A program made the translations under genes and the position numbers. Of a DNA stretch of 64,000 nt, positions 47,563-58,581 are shown piece after piece. The stretch lies in contig JBFONV010000007.1 in assembly GCA_040779335.1 (NCBI GenBank), forward strand, positions 1-64,000, read 5' to 3'. The notes below the pieces were generated by a model. That model had not been told where the DNA came from, ran no database searches, and was given only the letters and a program-made list of their open reading frames with translations. Origin of the DNA: JBFONV01 sp040779335. GTDB lineage: Bacteria; Pseudomonadota; Gammaproteobacteria; Enterobacterales; Alteromonadaceae. Each line of letters starts with the position of its first letter. Position 1 is the first letter of the stretch.

Positions 47563-48945
47563 ATGGCTCTCTCTGTTGTAATACTTGCCGCTGGCAAAGG
47601 AACGCGCATGCGTTCAGCTCTCCCAAAAGTACTTCATCCCATTGCTGATAAGCCAATGGTAAGTCATGTTATTGAAAGTGCGCGTCAGCTCAAAGCAGAG
47701 AATATTTATCTTGTTTATGGTTTTGGTGGTGATGTATTAAAAGCCACTATCGATAAAGACAGTACCGCTACCGATCTCACCTTTGTTGAACAAAAAGAGC
47801 AATTAGGGACAGGTCACGCGGTTGACCAAGCATCACCTTTTATTAAAGATGATGAAGATGTGTTGGTATTGTATGGCGATGTACCGTTAACTAAAGTATC
47901 AACACTAGAGAATTTGCTCGCGGTTAAGCCAGAAAATGGCATGGCCCTATTAACCGTCTATTTATCTAACCCAACAGGCTATGGCAGAATTGTTAGAGCG
48001 GACAATAATAATACGGGTCAAGTGGTAGGTATTGTCGAACAAAAAGATGCTAATGCTGAGCAACTTGCTATCAATGAAGCCAATACCGGAATTTTACTGG
48101 CCAATGGTGGCGATTTAAAACGTTGGTTAAGTAATTTGTCTAACGACAACGCTCAAGGTGAATATTACTTAACTGATGTGATCGCAACCGCACACAGCGA
48201 AGGAAAAACAATTGCGACTGCGCATCCTGAAACCGAAATTGAAGTGGAAGGAGCCAATAATCGCGTGCAATTAGCGGCTTTAGAGCGTGCTTATCAAATG
48301 CGCAAAGCTGAAGAGCTTATGATAGCCGGGGCAAGTTTACGCGATCCTGCTCGTATTGATATTCGTGGCAGTGTTAATGTTGGTCAAGAAGTAATGATCG
48401 ATATTAATTGTATCTTTGAAGGTCATGTTGAGCTTGCCGATGACGTTAAAATTGGTGCTAACTGTATTTTAAGGGATTGTAAAATAGGAAAAGGGGCGAT
48501 CATTAAGCCTAACTCTATTATCGAAGAGTCAATCATCGGTGAGCTTGCCAGTGTAGGTCCATTTGCCCGAATTCGCCCAGGATCTGAACTAGAGCGTGAT
48601 GCGCATGTTGGTAACTTTGTTGAAATGAAAAAATCAACCTTAGGTGAAGGTTCTAAGGCGGGTCATTTAACTTATCTTGGCGATACTGAAGTCGGCAAAA
48701 ATGCGAATATTGGTGCGGGCACAATAACCTGTAATTATGATGGCGTGAATAAGTTTAAAACCATTATTGGAGACAACGCTTTTATCGGTTCCAATTCATC
48801 ACTAATTGCTCCTGTGACAATTGGAGATAAAGCGACAACTGGTGCTGGTTCTACTATAGCAAAAGATGTGAGCAGTGAAGAGCTTGCTGTTGCGCGAGGC
48901 AAACAACGTAATATTCAAGGCTGGCAACGTCCACTTAAAAAATAA
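47563..48945 (+). CDS. glmU: Bifunctional GlcNAc-1-P uridyltransferase / GlcN-1-P acetyltransferase GlmU
   Basis: A 460-residue enzyme for the last two steps to UDP-GlcNAc, the precursor of peptidoglycan and LPS. The N-terminal pyrophosphorylase domain shows [20 protein letters not shown] (about 5-24), GTGHAV, YGDVPL and NTGILL. The C-terminal left-handed beta helix (from about 250) has hexapeptide repeats, [11 protein letters not shown] and [14 protein letters not shown]. The product of glmS two genes downstream feeds this pathway through GlmM (not in the window). Confidence 0.97.
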   Translation: MALSVVILAAGKGTRMRSALPKVLHPIADKPMVSHVIESARQLKAENIYLVYGFGGDVLKATIDKDSTATDLTFVEQKEQLGTGHAVDQASPFIKDDEDVLVLYGDVPLTKVSTLENLLAVKPENGMALLTVYLSNPTGYGRIVRADNNNTGQVVGIVEQKDANAEQLAINEANTGILLANGGDLKRWLSNLSNDNAQGEYYLTDVIATAHSEGKTIATAHPETEIEVEGANNRVQLAALERAYQMRKAEELMIAGASLRDPARIDIRGSVNVGQEVMIDINCIFEGHVELADDVKIGANCILRDCKIGKGAIIKPNSIIEESIIGELASVGPFARIRPGSELERDAHVGNFVEMKKSTLGEGSKAGHLTYLGDTEVGKNANIGAGTITCNYDGVNKFKTIIGDNAFIGSNSSLIAPVTIGDKATTGAGSTIAKDVSSEELAVARGKQRNIQGWQRPLKK

Positions 48946-48969
48946 ATGTTTTTCATGAACAATAGTTTT

Positions 48970-48995
48970 AAGGCACTTGTTAAGTGCCTTTTTTG
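48970..48995 (+). terminator. glmU terminator
   Basis: AAGGCACTT - GTT - AAGTGCCTTTTTTG, a nine-base stem with T-run 25 bases after the glmU stop. It separates glmU from the regulator-glmS unit. Confidence 0.9.
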
Positions 48996-49020
48996 TTCTA
49001 AGTAGAAATAAAAAAACTTG

Positions 49021-49061
49021 TTTTCGTTTCGTTTGTAATTATAATATCTTTCGGTTCGAAA
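49021..49061 (+). promoter_or_regulatory. Tandem DeoR-type operators over the regulator-glmS promoter
   Basis: Two similar boxes, TTTTCGTTTCGTTTG (49021-49035) and CTTTCGGTTCGAAA (49048-49061), flank a perfect TATAAT (49040-49045). TTTCGTTTCG-like repeats are typical of DeoR/GlpR/AgaR-family operators, and the gene 17 bases downstream encodes such a regulator, so autoregulation of the regulator-glmS unit is likely. Boxes are seen; the binding is inferred. Confidence 0.5.
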
Positions 49062-49077
49062 TTTAAATACTTTGTAA

Positions 49078-49848
49078 ATGTCAAAACGAAACACGCAACA
49101 ACGTCGTCACACTATTATTACCGAGTTAAATCAGCTTGGTGAAGTGAGTGTTGATAAACTTGCTGCTCGCTTTGATACCTCGGAAGTGACTATTCGTAAA
49201 GATCTCTCTTCGTTAGAAAAAAGCGGATTATTGTTACGTCGCTATGGTGGCGCAGTGTCATTACCACAAGAAATAATTGAATCAAAGCCTGAAGAGCTTT
49301 CAAAGCAAAAGTTAGCTATTGCTAAAGCGGCATCAACATTGATCAGAGATCATAATAGAATCATTATTGATAGTGGCAGAACGACCGCTGCACTCATACC
49401 CGAACTTGAACAAAAAGCAGGGTTGGTGGTGATGACCAATTCGCTTTCAATCGCCAATGATATTCAATCGTTAGAAAATGAACCTACATTATTGATGACC
49501 GGGGGAACATGGGATGCGCGCTCAGAGTCGTTTCAAGGGCAAGTAGCCGAGCAGGTTTTGCGATCTTATGATTTTGACCAGTTATTTATTGGTGCCGATG
49601 GCATTGATATAGAAAGAGGTACAACTACCTTTAGTGAGCTTACGGGTCTGAGCCAATTGATGGCTGAGGTTTCTAGAGAAGTTATTGTTATGGTAGAGTC
49701 TGATAAAATTGGCCGTAAGATCCCTAATTTAGAAATCCCGTGGCACCAAGTAAACACCTTAATAACTGATGATGGTTTATTACCATCGGTTAAAAAACAA
49801 TTAATAGATCAAGGCGTAAATTTAATATGCGCTACGTGTAACAAATAA
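49078..49848 (+). CDS. DeoR/GlpR family transcriptional regulator
   Basis: A 256-residue repressor-type protein. The N-terminal DeoR winged helix-turn-helix (about 6-60) reads [21 protein letters not shown] and [19 protein letters not shown]. The C-terminal DeoR sensor domain (about 77-235) has DSGRTTAAL and the FIGADGID motif that binds phosphorylated sugars. It lies 19 bases upstream of glmS and is probably co-transcribed with it, so a hexosamine phosphate is the likely effector; this is inference. It is not GlmR-like (YvcK). Confidence 0.85.
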   Translation: MSKRNTQQRRHTIITELNQLGEVSVDKLAARFDTSEVTIRKDLSSLEKSGLLLRRYGGAVSLPQEIIESKPEELSKQKLAIAKAASTLIRDHNRIIIDSGRTTAALIPELEQKAGLVVMTNSLSIANDIQSLENEPTLLMTGGTWDARSESFQGQVAEQVLRSYDFDQLFIGADGIDIERGTTTFSELTGLSQLMAEVSREVIVMVESDKIGRKIPNLEIPWHQVNTLITDDGLLPSVKKQLIDQGVNLICATCNK

Positions 49849-49867
49849 AGAGCAAAAGGATATATTT

Positions 49868-51700
49868 ATGTGTGGAATAGTAGGTGCCGTGGCACAGCGA
49901 GATGTTGTTGATATTTTGGTTGAAGGACTAAAACGATTGGAATACCGAGGCTATGATTCGGCAGGCGTTGCAATTATTGATAGCAACAATCAACTTAATC
50001 GCGTTAGACGTTTAGGTAAAGTACAAGAACTTTCCGACGCTATTAGTATTGCTCCTATTGCTGGAGGCACCGGTATTGCACATACCCGCTGGGCTACGCA
50101 TGGTATTCCAAGCGAAGTGAATGCTCACCCTCATATTTCTAACAACACTATAGCGGTTGTGCATAATGGCATTATCGAAAACCACAGTGAATTAAGAGTA
50201 AATTTACAAGCGTTAGGCTATGAATTTGTCTCTGATACGGATACTGAGGTTATTACTCATTTAGTTCATCATGAATTGAAAAGCGCGAGTAGTTTATTAG
50301 ACGCCGTACAAAAAACGGTAAAGCAGCTAGATGGCGCTTATGGCACTGTCATTATGGATACTCGAGATAAAGATCGTGTCGTTGTTGCTCGCTCAGGTAG
50401 TCCTTTAGTGATTGGCTATGGTTTAGGTGAAAACTTTATCGCTTCAGACATTATGGCTTTACTACCAGTTACTCGTCGATTCTCTTACCTTGAAGAAGGC
50501 GATGTTGCCGAAGTGACACGCTTTGATGTCAGTATTTTTGATGAAAATGGTAATGCGGTAATAAGAGAAGTTAAAGAATCTGAAGTAAGTCATGAAGCGG
50601 GTGATAAAGGCGAATATCGCCATTACATGCTAAAAGAAACCTACGAACAACCTACCGCAATTCGTAACACGCTTGAAGGTCGTTTAGTGGGCAACGAGTT
50701 AAACATTGATACTTTTGGTAAAGGTGCAGACGAAATATTTAAAGGTATTGAGCATGTGCAAATTATCGCGTGCGGCACTAGTTATCACTCTGGTATGGTC
50801 GCTCGTTATTGGTTAGAAGCCTTTGCAGGCGTCTCTTGTAATATTGAGATCGCCAGTGAATTTCGTTATCGAAAATCACATGTACCAAAAAATGCCATGA
50901 TAGTGACTATTTCACAATCAGGAGAAACCGCGGATACATTAGCTGCGCTGCGTTTAGCCAAAGAGTTAGGTTATAAAGCCAGCTTAACTATTTGTAATGT
51001 ACCTGGGTCATCATTGATACGTGAATCTGATCTCGCCTTTATGACTAAAGCGGGCGCCGAAATTGGTGTGGCATCGACCAAAGCTTTTACGACTCAACTG
51101 GTTGGTTTATTAATGATGACTTTAGCCATTGGCCAGCATCACGGTATGAGCGCAGAAACACAATCTGATATTGCCAAATCACTAATGACCTTACCAGCAA
51201 AATTAGACGAAGTATTAGCCTTGGCTGAGTCTATTGAAGATTTAGCCGAAGATTTTGCTGATAAGCATCATGCGTTATTTCTTGGGCGAGGTGATGAATA
51301 CCCCATCGCAATGGAAGGTGCATTAAAACTAAAAGAAATCTCTTATATTCATGCAGAAGCCTACGCCGCCGGTGAACTAAAACACGGACCTTTAGCATTA
51401 ATTGATGCCGATATGCCCGTTATCGTGGTTGCGCCTGCGAATGATTTAATTGAAAAGTTAAAATCAAATGTTGAAGAAGTGCGAGCTCGTGGTGGTTTAA
51501 TGTATGTGTTTGCCGATGTTGACGCTAAATTTGAAAGTGACGAAACCATGAAAGTGATCAACGTTCCTCATTGTGATGATATTGTTGCGCCTATTGTTTA
51601 TACCTTACCACTGCAATTATTGTCATATTATGTGGCAATCATCAAAGGTACAGATGTAGACCAACCGAGGAACCTTGCTAAATCAGTTACCGTGGAATAA
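49868..51700 (+). CDS. glmS: Glutamine-fructose-6-phosphate aminotransferase GlmS
   Basis: A 610-residue enzyme forming glucosamine-6-phosphate, the committed step to UDP-GlcNAc. The Ntn glutaminase domain has the catalytic Cys2 in [10 protein letters not shown], and RWATHG and HNGIIENH follow. Two SIS isomerase domains occupy about 285-425 and 455-600 ([52 protein letters not shown]). The C-terminal [13 protein letters not shown] is the conserved lid. There is no ribozyme-like leader: only 19 bases separate it from the regulator gene. Confidence 0.98.
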   Translation: MCGIVGAVAQRDVVDILVEGLKRLEYRGYDSAGVAIIDSNNQLNRVRRLGKVQELSDAISIAPIAGGTGIAHTRWATHGIPSEVNAHPHISNNTIAVVHNGIIENHSELRVNLQALGYEFVSDTDTEVITHLVHHELKSASSLLDAVQKTVKQLDGAYGTVIMDTRDKDRVVVARSGSPLVIGYGLGENFIASDIMALLPVTRRFSYLEEGDVAEVTRFDVSIFDENGNAVIREVKESEVSHEAGDKGEYRHYMLKETYEQPTAIRNTLEGRLVGNELNIDTFGKGADEIFKGIEHVQIIACGTSYHSGMVARYWLEAFAGVSCNIEIASEFRYRKSHVPKNAMIVTISQSGETADTLAALRLAKELGYKASLTICNVPGSSLIRESDLAFMTKAGAEIGVASTKAFTTQLVGLLMMTLAIGQHHGMSAETQSDIAKSLMTLPAKLDEVLALAESIEDLAEDFADKHHALFLGRGDEYPIAMEGALKLKEISYIHAEAYAAGELKHGPLALIDADMPVIVVAPANDLIEKLKSNVEEVRARGGLMYVFADVDAKFESDETMKVINVPHCDDIVAPIVYTLPLQLLSYYVAIIKGTDVDQPRNLAKSVTVE

Positions 51701-51753
51701 TTTTAGCACTGAATTTAAGTGAATTAGGTACGTAAGTACTGATAAATGAGTTT

Positions 51754-51785
51754 AGGCTTTCTTTATAAGGAAGCCTTCTTCCTCA
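51754..51785 (+). terminator. Possible glmS terminator
   Basis: AGGCTTTC - TTTATAA - GGAAGCCT (one G-U pair) about 50 bases after glmS, followed by TCTTCC rather than a clean T-run, so it is a weaker candidate. Confidence 0.45.
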
Positions 51786-51834
51786 ATTATTTTTTCTGAG
51801 GTACTTACAGGGTAGTACATGGATTTTTTTGTCA

Positions 51835-52143
51835 TTACTGCCCGTATTTTTTGTGTTCTGGATACAACTCAATATAGTCACACCAGACACTAAAGTCGGT
51901 GTGTTTGAAGCGCTTATCTGCGGCTTTATGCCACTTGGATGGTTGGCGGGGCAATAAGCGAAATTTTATTTTGAAACCGTCAATAGCGATATGACAGGCA
52001 AGCTCTCTGGCTGTCTCGTTTTTTATTCTTATTTTGGCATAACCTTCTATAGTACGATCATTTTCAACGGTGATCCGAGGCATAGCTAAACAGTAAAAAG
52101 ATTGTAGCGCTATTACCAATATAAGAAACCCTGTTGTTTTCAT
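51835..52143 (-). CDS. Small secreted protein of unknown function
   Basis: A 102-residue protein with a clear signal peptide (about 1-20, ending YCLA). A basic mature region follows with two cysteines (LACHIAIDG, VWCDYIEL) that could form a disulfide. Alternating strands (YAKIRIKNETA, FKIKFRLLPR) suggest a small immunoglobulin-like or beta-sandwich fold. I do not recognise the family. The start is the ATG at 52143 with AGG eight bases upstream. It is convergent with glmS and divergent from the SapC gene. Confidence 0.6.
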   Translation of the reverse strand: MKTTGFLILVIALQSFYCLAMPRITVENDRTIEGYAKIRIKNETARELACHIAIDGFKIKFRLLPRQPSKWHKAADKRFKHTDFSVWCDYIELYPEHKKYGQ

Positions 52144-52370
52144 TTTAAATACCTTTGAAGCCAATAATGGCTCTATAATTTCGGTCGCGTTCGTGGATTA
52201 TAATAAGCACCTCCTTAATTTATGCTACTTTCAAAGCCAAAATATAAATTTTTAATGAATATTTAATTTATTTTCCCTTTCGCTATTGAAAGCAAGAATT
52301 ACTGTCACCATAACTTATGCTATTACTATAAAAAACGCCAAAAATTAGGCGATAAAAAAGAGAGTTATTC

Positions 52371-53135
52371 ATGGCCAATATCGTTCCAGTAAGAAAAGAC
52401 CAACATAAAAATTTAAAAGTTTCATCAAAACGTAATTTAGAACACATTGCAAATCAGCAGGTTATCCCTGTTTTGGCACAAGAATTTTCTCAAGCGTCAA
52501 CAAGCTTTCCGGTGGTATTAGTTAAAGAACCAGGTTCTGAGCGTTTTCGCAGTGTCGCCATGTTAGGTTTAGAAGCGGGCGAAAATTTATATTATAGTGA
52601 CAATAAATGGCATGCTATTTATGTACCACTATCAATATCTGTGGTGCCATTTAGTATTGGCGTTGATCCAGAGAAAGAAAAAACATTAACGACTTGCATT
52701 GATCTTGATAGCCCTTTTGTTGGCGAAGATCAAGAACAAGCTATCTATGATGAAGATGGTAACGATTCAGAATATTTTAAAGGTGTTCAAGAAGCGCTGG
52801 GTCGTCTGTATGAGAATGAAGTAGCAACCGAGAAATTTATCACTGAACTAGTTGAAAACGATCTGTTAGTAGAGCTTGAATTAAATGTAAATTTCAGCAC
52901 AGGCGAAAATAAAAAATTAGTGGGTTTATTCGGTATTGATGAGCAAAAGTTAAAATCTTTATCTGACGAAAAAATATTAGATTTTTATAAGCGTGGTTTG
53001 TTTGTTCCTATCCATTCAATGTTAGGTTCTATTGGACAAATTAATCGTTTGGCGCAGTTACGTAATTTGAGTGCATCTGAAGCTAAAGTAAATGGTATTC
53101 AGTTTAGACCAATTGTGGCAGAAGAAGCGAAATAA
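52371..53135 (+). CDS. SapC family protein
   Basis: A 254-residue soluble protein of the SapC family (named after a Campylobacter S-layer locus protein; biochemical role unknown). Family traits visible are the early VPVRKDQHKNLKV, FPVVLVKEPGSERFRSVAMLGLEAGEN and the WHAIYVPLSISVVPFSIG region. It has no signal peptide. Relatives are often near TonB receptors and tryptophan-halogenase-like genes, but none are here. It has a good ribosome site and its own terminator, so it is monocistronic. Confidence 0.8.
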   Translation: MANIVPVRKDQHKNLKVSSKRNLEHIANQQVIPVLAQEFSQASTSFPVVLVKEPGSERFRSVAMLGLEAGENLYYSDNKWHAIYVPLSISVVPFSIGVDPEKEKTLTTCIDLDSPFVGEDQEQAIYDEDGNDSEYFKGVQEALGRLYENEVATEKFITELVENDLLVELELNVNFSTGENKKLVGLFGIDEQKLKSLSDEKILDFYKRGLFVPIHSMLGSIGQINRLAQLRNLSASEAKVNGIQFRPIVAEEAK

Positions 53136-53156
53136 TCTAAAGACTTTAGATAGGAT

Positions 53157-53182
53157 AAAAAGAGGCGATAAGCCTCTTTTTT
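53157..53182 (+). terminator. sapC-family gene terminator
   Basis: AAAAGAGGC - GATAA - GCCTCTTTTTT, a strong hairpin with T-run, about 20 bases after the stop. Confidence 0.9.
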
Positions 53183-53374
53183 AGTTTTATATATTAATAA
53201 GTGCTTTATTAATAATGGCTCCCTCAATTGATAAAAGTTAATTTGATTTTGATGTCATTCATTAATCTTTAGAAAAAAAGGCTAAAAGGTTGATTAAAAA
53301 TTAACAGCTCGCCATTCATGTGCTAGTTTATTGTTACAACTTGATTTTATTAGTTGATAATGAGGATTATGTAT

Positions 53375-55255
53375 ATGGAAGAGCCGCAAAAACTTCCGTC
53401 GGATTTAGAAGAACAAATTCAAAGCCTTGCAGGTGATATTTATATTCAAATAGAAGATAAAATCTCCTCGTTGCTGTCTGCATATCCTAGTAAAATAGAC
53501 GTCACACCCGAATTAGTCGAGCAGCACGAGCACTATCAGTCGCTTAAAAGTGCGCAACAGACGTTGGTAGACCAACTTGAAAAGTCTTCGCTTGAATCAA
53601 ACAAACAACAACAAGAACTGGCTGAAATAAAAACTCAGTTGGCGAATAGAGAAGAAGAGTTAAAAAACAACGCCGAACTTAATGGTGCAAAGTTAACCGA
53701 TACCGAACAAGTATTAAAAGATAAATTAGCCGAACTTTCTGCTGCCAGCGAACAACTAAAAAGCCTTAAAAAATCAGAACAAAAAAACATTGCGGAGCTT
53801 GAAGCGACTAAAGCGCAGCTAGCCGATCTTACGGCGAGTTTATCTCAGCATAAAGAAAAAGAAGATAGTCTGAGTAAGAATGACAAAGCCAAAGCAGCAA
53901 CGTTAGAAATACAAAACCACAAAATTTCAGAATTAACTAATCAACTCAATAATGCTTTGGCCGAATTGGAGCTGCTAAAATCTGAACAAAGCCAGTCGTC
54001 AGATGAAAAATCTGAATCACTTGCTAACGCACAACAGCAGGTAGCAGAACTAAATAACCAGTTGGCTCAAGCAAAAGAACAAGTTGAAAAATCGATAGAA
54101 AAACAAGCCACACTCACAGCTCAAATGGAGTCATTGCAGGGTAAGCATCAAGAAAATTCAACCGTTCAAAAGTCGAGAGAAACAGAGTTACTCGCAGAAG
54201 TTGAGCAATTAAAAGCAAGTTTACAGCAATCTAAAGCAGATTCTGCAGAACGGACATCGCAATTATCAGGTGAACTGTCCCAAGAAAAGCTTTCATCAAA
54301 ACAAAGTGAAGAAAAAATTGCAGCTCAAAACACGCTTATCCAACAATTAAAGGATAAGGAAGTTAAGTTATTAGATAGCATTAAAGGGCTTGAAGAAGAT
54401 AAGGTTAGCGAAGAGCAAACCGAACGAGAATTGGCCGCAGAATTAGTTGATACGAAACAAGCGCTAGACTCGCGCGAAATAGAATTAGCTGAAGCGAAAG
54501 GGCAATTAGAGCAATACAAACAACAAACCCAGTCACTCGTTGATGTTATCTCTGAAAAAGAAAAAGCAGAAGATGAGAAAACTCAAGAAATTTATAACAT
54601 TAAACAGTTAAGTAAACAGCAAGCAGATGAACACCAGCAGGCTTTAAAAAGTGTGCAAGATAAATTAACTGCTATTGAACAACAGCTTGAAAACTCTAAA
54701 GCAGAATGCCAGCGTTTGCTCGCTTTAGGTGAGAAAAAAGATAGAGATTTGCAAACGCAGGCGGAAAAGCATCAGCAAGATTTGTCTGTGCACCGCGACG
54801 AGGTAGCCAAGGTAACAGACAAGTTAAGGTTAGTTGAAGAAAAACACGCGAAAGATGAGCTAGCATTACAACAAATGCAAGAGCAAATTATTAAAACCCA
54901 GTCGACATGGCAAGAACAGTTGGATGATATAACAAGCCAGCTAGAAAAAACGTCGCTCTCGTTATCTGAATCACAAGCGTTGAATGAACAATATCATAAT
55001 GAAGTGGCGACAGTATCGGCGCAGCTGCAAGCTGCAAATGATAATGCCGATAAAATTCAACAAAGATATGAAGCTCATAGAACTAAGCAGGAGCTCGAAT
55101 ATAATAAGGCGCGTGAGACCATTAAGTACCTGCGTGACGAGAATTTGGAATTGAATACTAAGCTTGAACAGCAAGTGAGTGAGTTGGAAGGTAAATTAAC
55201 GGAATATCGCTTGCGTTTTGAGTATGCTCAAAAGCAATTAGAAAAAAAACAATAG
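53375..55255 (+). CDS. Long coiled-coil protein of unknown function
   Basis: A protein of about 626 residues that is almost entirely heptad-repeat coiled coil, very rich in Glu, Gln, Lys, Ala and Leu, with no cysteine-rich or enzymatic motif. The first about 60 residues (LEEQIQSLAGDIYIQIEDKISSLLSAY) may be a small separate head. There is no signal peptide or TM segment, so it is probably cytosolic. I start at the ATG at 53375, nine bases after TGAGG; codons back to 53354 include the ribosome site. It resembles SMC/myosin-tail proteins only in composition. A structural or scaffolding role is a guess. It lies between the SapC gene and yjaG. Confidence 0.65.
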   Translation: MEEPQKLPSDLEEQIQSLAGDIYIQIEDKISSLLSAYPSKIDVTPELVEQHEHYQSLKSAQQTLVDQLEKSSLESNKQQQELAEIKTQLANREEELKNNAELNGAKLTDTEQVLKDKLAELSAASEQLKSLKKSEQKNIAELEATKAQLADLTASLSQHKEKEDSLSKNDKAKAATLEIQNHKISELTNQLNNALAELELLKSEQSQSSDEKSESLANAQQQVAELNNQLAQAKEQVEKSIEKQATLTAQMESLQGKHQENSTVQKSRETELLAEVEQLKASLQQSKADSAERTSQLSGELSQEKLSSKQSEEKIAAQNTLIQQLKDKEVKLLDSIKGLEEDKVSEEQTERELAAELVDTKQALDSREIELAEAKGQLEQYKQQTQSLVDVISEKEKAEDEKTQEIYNIKQLSKQQADEHQQALKSVQDKLTAIEQQLENSKAECQRLLALGEKKDRDLQTQAEKHQQDLSVHRDEVAKVTDKLRLVEEKHAKDELALQQMQEQIIKTQSTWQEQLDDITSQLEKTSLSLSESQALNEQYHNEVATVSAQLQAANDNADKIQQRYEAHRTKQELEYNKARETIKYLRDENLELNTKLEQQVSELEGKLTEYRLRFEYAQKQLEKKQ

Positions 55256-55322
55256 CGTTAGGCACAACCTTCTATGTTTAAGGATATAATCCCAAAATAA
55301 TTTTTAATCTGTCGGATGTATC

Positions 55323-55904
55323 GTGACCCTATCCTTAAATCAACTAAGCCAATGGCAAAAAATTACTTTTTGTAGCGCATTATTAGAGCGTATGCTGCCT
55401 AATTATCAGTTATTTTCAGAAACGACTGAATTTGGTGATATCAAAGTCATACGCAATCAATTAGATTTATTGTGGCAATGGCTGGACAAAAACAATCGCT
55501 GTAAAATTAATTACGGCGCGCAATTGGTAAAATTAGAAAGCCAGATCCCCGATCCTGAAGAATTTGATTTTTTTGGTGTTTTTCCTGCTTTAGATTTATG
55601 TATGGCATTAATGTCTTTATTACAATCAATACAAGATAAAGACGAAGAGGGATTTGAAAACACCGCACGTTTATCGATCAATAGTGTTAGTCATTACGTT
55701 GAACTTGTTTTAGCTCAAGACAATCCTGATATTGAGATCACGAATGATATGATCAACGAACACCCGTTAATGATATGGGAATTAGCCACCCAGCAGGAGT
55801 TGTATAATTTTATCTCTAGCAGTCCTGAAAATAAACAAACCTGCATAAAAGCCAAAGCATTAGTATTGGAAGAAGGAATGTCAAACTTAGGTATAGAGAT
55901 ATAA
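55323..55904 (+). CDS. yjaG: DUF416 family protein YjaG
   Basis: A 193-residue helical cytosolic protein of the YjaG/DUF416 family, function unknown. Family features are LSQWQKITFCSALLERMLPNY at the N-terminus, the WQWLDKNN segment and FFGVFPALDLCMALMSLL in the middle. It begins with GTG (55323), with GGA seven bases upstream. It ends six bases from the rsmD stop on the other strand. Confidence 0.85.
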   Translation: MTLSLNQLSQWQKITFCSALLERMLPNYQLFSETTEFGDIKVIRNQLDLLWQWLDKNNRCKINYGAQLVKLESQIPDPEEFDFFGVFPALDLCMALMSLLQSIQDKDEEGFENTARLSINSVSHYVELVLAQDNPDIEITNDMINEHPLMIWELATQQELYNFISSSPENKQTCIKAKALVLEEGMSNLGIEI

Positions 55905-55910
55905 CTAAGT

Positions 55911-56501
55911 TTATTCCATGGTGTATTGATAGAGTTGATACACAACTTGCCCTGCTATTTTTTCTTTAAGTAATAACCAGTTATTGGGGATATTTTGCTG
56001 GTTATTATCAGCTTCCATTTCGACGTAAATCAGAGCGTCTTTGTTCAGCCAGCCGTTGTTCAGTAATTCGGCTGTTTGTTCAACCAGTTGTTTTCTAAAA
56101 GGTGGGTCAATAAATACTAAGTCATATTTATCGGTGGGATTTGATAAATAAGCCAGCGTATTGGTGTTAATAACATCGCTATTGCTGGCGTTGAGTAATG
56201 TTTTATTTTGCTTAAGTTGCATCGCAGCAGATTTATTAAGCTCTAAAAAAGTGGCATGCTGGCAACCGCGAGATAACGCTTCAAAACCTAAATTTCCAGA
56301 ACCGGCAAAGCAATCTAAACATTTTGCATCTTGTATGTAAGGCATAAGCCAATTAAACACGGTTTCTTTTACTCTGTCCGTGGTCGGTCTTAACCCTTCA
56401 GCAATAATAACAGGTAATTTACGGCCTCGGTGTTTACCCGCGATAATACGAATACTGCCTTTATTCGAAGATTTTCCAGATTGTTTTTGGTGTTTACTCA
56501 T
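55911..56501 (-). CDS. rsmD: 16S rRNA m2G966 methyltransferase RsmD
   Basis: A 196-residue SAM-dependent methyltransferase for G966. It shows IRIIAGKHRGRKLPV, RPTTDRVKETVFNWL, the SAM loop CLDCFAGSGNLGFEALSRG (about 60-78) and the catalytic DLVFIDPPF (about 128-136). It is divergent from ftsY, the conserved arrangement rsmD / ftsY-ftsE-ftsX. Confidence 0.95.
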   Translation of the reverse strand: MSKHQKQSGKSSNKGSIRIIAGKHRGRKLPVIIAEGLRPTTDRVKETVFNWLMPYIQDAKCLDCFAGSGNLGFEALSRGCQHATFLELNKSAAMQLKQNKTLLNASNSDVINTNTLAYLSNPTDKYDLVFIDPPFRKQLVEQTAELLNNGWLNKDALIYVEMEADNNQQNIPNNWLLLKEKIAGQVVYQLYQYTME

Positions 56502-56633
56502 ATCTCTAACAGCTTTTGTTTTTCGTATTACGATTCGGTGTTACTATAACGGCAATTTTATCCTTGTTTGATGCGCAAATACTAATGATATTCATCATTA
56601 ATAATATTTTGCGCCCTAATTGAAAATATTTTT

Positions 56634-57794
<1,161 letters not shown>

Positions 57795-57882
57795 AATTCA
57801 GTTTGTCGTCACTAAATCGGCTATTGCCGTATCAGCAGACGACTGAGTAGTTAAAGGATTATGCAAAAAATAATAATAAATC

Positions 57883-58581
57883 ATGATTCGTTTTAATAAT
57901 GTTTGTAAAACCTATCCCGGGGGATTTTTAGCCCTTAAACGCGTGAGCTTTGAACTTGCGGCGGGAGAAATGGCTTTTCTAACTGGGCACTCGGGGGCAG
58001 GGAAAAGTACCTTGCTCAAGTTAATCAGTTTAATGGAGAAGCCTTCTAGCGGCAGTATTAAAATTAACAATACTGAGCTTGCTGATATCAAATATTCGCA
58101 AGTACCCTATGTTCGTCGCGGCATAGGAATGATTTTTCAAAATCATAACCTTTTAATGGATCGTACGGTATTTGACAACGTCGCCTTACCTTTAGTTATT
58201 GAAGGGTATAGCCACAAAGAGATTTGTAAAAAAGTAGAAGCGGCCTTAGATAAAGTGCATTTATCGAAAAAGTTACGTTGTTTTCCCTACATGCTTTCAG
58301 GCGGAGAACAACAGCGTGTTGGTATTGCCAGAGCCATTGTTAATAAACCACCTATTTTGCTTGCCGATGAACCAACTGGAAATTTAGATCCCAAATTATC
58401 TCTTGATATTATTCGCCTCTTTGAAGAATTTAATGCCATTGGCATATCTGTGCTTATTGCGACACATGATTTAGGGTTAATCGCCCGCATGAAGTATCGA
58501 ACATTGACGCTTAAAGACGGAACCATGATCACTGATGGTCTTACTGATGGTTTACAAGCGAATAGGCTAGCACATGAATAG
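57883..58581 (+). CDS. ftsE: Cell division ATP-binding protein FtsE
   Basis: A 232-residue ABC ATPase that, with FtsX, controls septal peptidoglycan hydrolases. Walker A GHSGAGKSTLLK (about 35-46), the Q-loop IFQNHN, signature LSGGEQQRVGIARA (about 139-152), Walker B ILLADEPTGNLD and the switch His in ATHD are intact. It starts 88 bases after ftsY and overlaps ftsX by eight bases. Confidence 0.96.
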   Translation: MIRFNNVCKTYPGGFLALKRVSFELAAGEMAFLTGHSGAGKSTLLKLISLMEKPSSGSIKINNTELADIKYSQVPYVRRGIGMIFQNHNLLMDRTVFDNVALPLVIEGYSHKEICKKVEAALDKVHLSKKLRCFPYMLSGGEQQRVGIARAIVNKPPILLADEPTGNLDPKLSLDIIRLFEEFNAIGISVLIATHDLGLIARMKYRTLTLKDGTMITDGLTDGLQANRLAHE

